Below, piece by piece: positions 62,216 to 64,000 of a stretch of 64,000 nt of DNA. This stretch comes from an uncultured Pelagibacteraceae bacterium (GTDB lineage Bacteria; Pseudomonadota; Alphaproteobacteria; Pelagibacterales; Pelagibacteraceae), in contig CACPJP010000002.1 in the NCBI GenBank assembly GCA_902634325.1, forward strand, positions 1-64,000, in the 5' to 3' direction. The position numbers and the translations under genes were made by a program. Numbering within the stretch: position 1 is the first letter of the stretch; each line of letters starts with the position of its first letter. The notes under the pieces were generated by a model, which was given only the letters and a program-made list of their open reading frames with translations, did no database searches and had not been told where the DNA came from.

Positions 62216-63220
62216 TTAGATTTTAATGTTTTGATCAAAATCAAAGTTAAACTTTGATTTTTTTCCAATAACTTGGTCCCATTTGGAAGCTGGTATACCT
62301 TGCTTTGCTCTTTTGGTAGTAATATTTTTTGGTGTAAATGTCTGGCCTTTAAAAATTCTTTCTTTCGCAACTATTTGTTTTCTAACAATGTTTAGATTTA
62401 TTAATTCTTGTTTGTAGGGTTTTTTTTCATAATTACCGATACTTTTCTTAAATATTCTAACTGCCTTCACATATTCAATCAATTCTTTAGGAGACAAACT
62501 TGCACTATGATCTGGCCCTTTTAATTTTTTACTCAAAGTGAAATGTTTTTCAAGTATAGATGCTCCAAATGATACCGCTATAATTGATGCACCTATTCCT
62601 AAACTATGATCTGAAAAACCAATCTTCATTTTTAGTTTATCTTTTAAGTACTTTATTGACATTAAGTTTAATTTGCTTGAATCAGCAGGATATTGTGTAT
62701 TGCAATGAAGAACTGAAATATTATTTTTCTTAGCACCACTTTTTACTAAAATTTCTATTGCTTTTTTAATTTCTTGTAAATTACTCATTCCAGTAGAGAG
62801 AATAATTTTTTTTTTTAAATTTCCAATACTTCTTAAAAGTGGAACATTAGTTATTTCACCTGAGGGTATTTTCACAAATTCAACCTTTAACTTTTTAATA
62901 ATTTTAATACTTTCCTCATCGAAAGGACTTGTCATAAATTTTATTTTTTTCTTGATACACCTTGCTTTAATTTTTTTAAAATCTTCATACTTTAAAGAAT
63001 ATTTTTTTAACATTTTTAATTGATCAGAAAATTGACAATTGACTTTTTGGTATTTGGCTAAATTCATTTTTTTTTGAGATAAATTCTCTGGAATAAATGT
63101 TTGAAATTTTATGTAATCAGCTTTTGCTTTAGCTGCTAAATCAACCATTTTAATTGCACGAGCCAATTTGCCGTTATGATTTACGCCCGCCTCTGCTATC
63201 ACAAGAGTTTTGTCTTTCAT
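62216..63220 (-). CDS. Nonulosonic acid synthase (NeuB/LegI-like)
   Basis: 'LVIAEAGVNHNGKLARAIKMVDLAAKAKADYIKFQTF', 'IILSTGMSNLQEI', 'GFSDHSLG', C-terminal SAF-like domain. Confidence 0.94.
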   Translation of the reverse strand: MKDKTLVIAEAGVNHNGKLARAIKMVDLAAKAKADYIKFQTFIPENLSQKKMNLAKYQKVNCQFSDQLKMLKKYSLKYEDFKKIKARCIKKKIKFMTSPFDEESIKIIKKLKVEFVKIPSGEITNVPLLRSIGNLKKKIILSTGMSNLQEIKKAIEILVKSGAKKNNISVLHCNTQYPADSSKLNLMSIKYLKDKLKMKIGFSDHSLGIGASIIAVSFGASILEKHFTLSKKLKGPDHSASLSPKELIEYVKAVRIFKKSIGNYEKKPYKQELINLNIVRKQIVAKERIFKGQTFTPKNITTKRAKQGIPASKWDQVIGKKSKFNFDFDQNIKI

Positions 63221-63987
63221 TTCGCAATTTTAAATTTATAATTTTTAAAGTTAAAAAAATCTTTTTTGTTATCAAATTCGTACCATCCATTTTTAAATTT
63301 GATTGCATGACATATTATTTTTTTTTTATTTGAGTTAATAATTTTATTTATTAAATCTGTCATATAAGCTTTCTTTAAACTATTTCCTGAAATTCCCCAA
63401 TTAGGTTTGCTTTTATACTTTTCTTTTTCCCAAACTGAAATAATTTTTTTATTAATATTTTTAGATGTTTTTATAATTCCTATGTATCTTGCGTTAATGT
63501 TGTTTAAATCTTTTGTTTCTCTGCCTATTTCCAGAATATGATTCTGTTTATTTATTTTCAAACTTTCTAAATCACTGTTAATTTTTTTGAACCTAAATTT
63601 CCAATATTTTTTCCAATTTACGTCTACTCCTACTGCAAATTCTTTTTTAGTTTTAGCCATTTTTTTTAAAATATTTTTTGATAGAAGAATATCAGAGTAA
63701 ATGATTAGAGTATCTTTTTTCATTTTTTTTTTAGCTTTCATTAATGAATAAAACATATTTGTATTGGAATATCTCTTGTTATAAAAATAGTTAACATCTT
63801 TTAAAAGGAAGCTCTCAGCTTTATAACCAACAATAATCGAAATATCTTTTAATCCTAGTTTTTTTAGTTGAGTGACTAATCTCTCAATTAAAGTCGTGCC
63901 ATTAATTTTTAAAAAACATTTAGGTTTTTTTTTTGTTAGATTTTTCATCCGTGCTCCAATTCCAGCTGCCAAAATTATTACATTCAT
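63217..63987 (-). CDS. Sugar/phosphocholine nucleotidyltransferase-like (NTP_transf family)
   Basis: 'MNVIILAAGIGARMKNLTKKKPKCFLKINGTTLIERLV', 'RYSNTNMFYSLMKA'; 4-nt overlap with the nonulosonate synthase. Confidence 0.83.
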   Translation of the reverse strand: MNVIILAAGIGARMKNLTKKKPKCFLKINGTTLIERLVTQLKKLGLKDISIIVGYKAESFLLKDVNYFYNKRYSNTNMFYSLMKAKKKMKKDTLIIYSDILLSKNILKKMAKTKKEFAVGVDVNWKKYWKFRFKKINSDLESLKINKQNHILEIGRETKDLNNINARYIGIIKTSKNINKKIISVWEKEKYKSKPNWGISGNSLKKAYMTDLINKIINSNKKKIICHAIKFKNGWYEFDNKKDFFNFKNYKFKIAK

Positions 63988-64000
63988 AAATTTAAAGATT

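Noticed and set aside
40638-64000. CRISPR array or transposon in the variable region
   Set aside because: No regularly spaced repeats, transposase or integrase motifs were seen; the repetitive look comes from A/T homopolymers in Lys-rich coding sequence.

Overview
AT-rich, gene-dense bacterial window. Gene content and order look like a SAR11/Pelagibacter-type alphaproteobacterium (inference from products, low GC and streamlining). The first ~40 kb is mainly conserved housekeeping: rluD, rpoH, purA, thiD, glmM, folP, ftsH, tilS, cpoB, pal-tolBARQ, ruvC, yebC, zapA, tkt-pgk-fba, thiE, efp, suhB, rpmE, trcR-like, purE, rpsU, csp, pntAB, rpmJ. A 5S rRNA at ~40.5 kb has no 23S beside it. Beyond it lies a ~23 kb surface-glycan region with glycosyltransferases, FkbM methyltransferase, O-antigen ligase/polymerase, a radical SAM protein, a CDP-6-deoxysugar branch, and a nonulosonic (legionaminic-like) acid branch running to the window end. 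The most notable signals are: (1) a ~3 kb integrase-less island at the initiator tRNA, bounded by a 54-bp tRNA 3'-end repeat; (2) rpsU missing from the ORF track because its predicted start codon is ATT; (3) the orphan 5S rRNA with a plausible promoter of its own, at the border of the hypervariable region; (4) the composition of the two nucleotide-sugar pathways and the uncharacterised radical SAM and glycosyltransferase-like proteins among them. No CRISPR, transposase, integrase or phage structural genes were seen.
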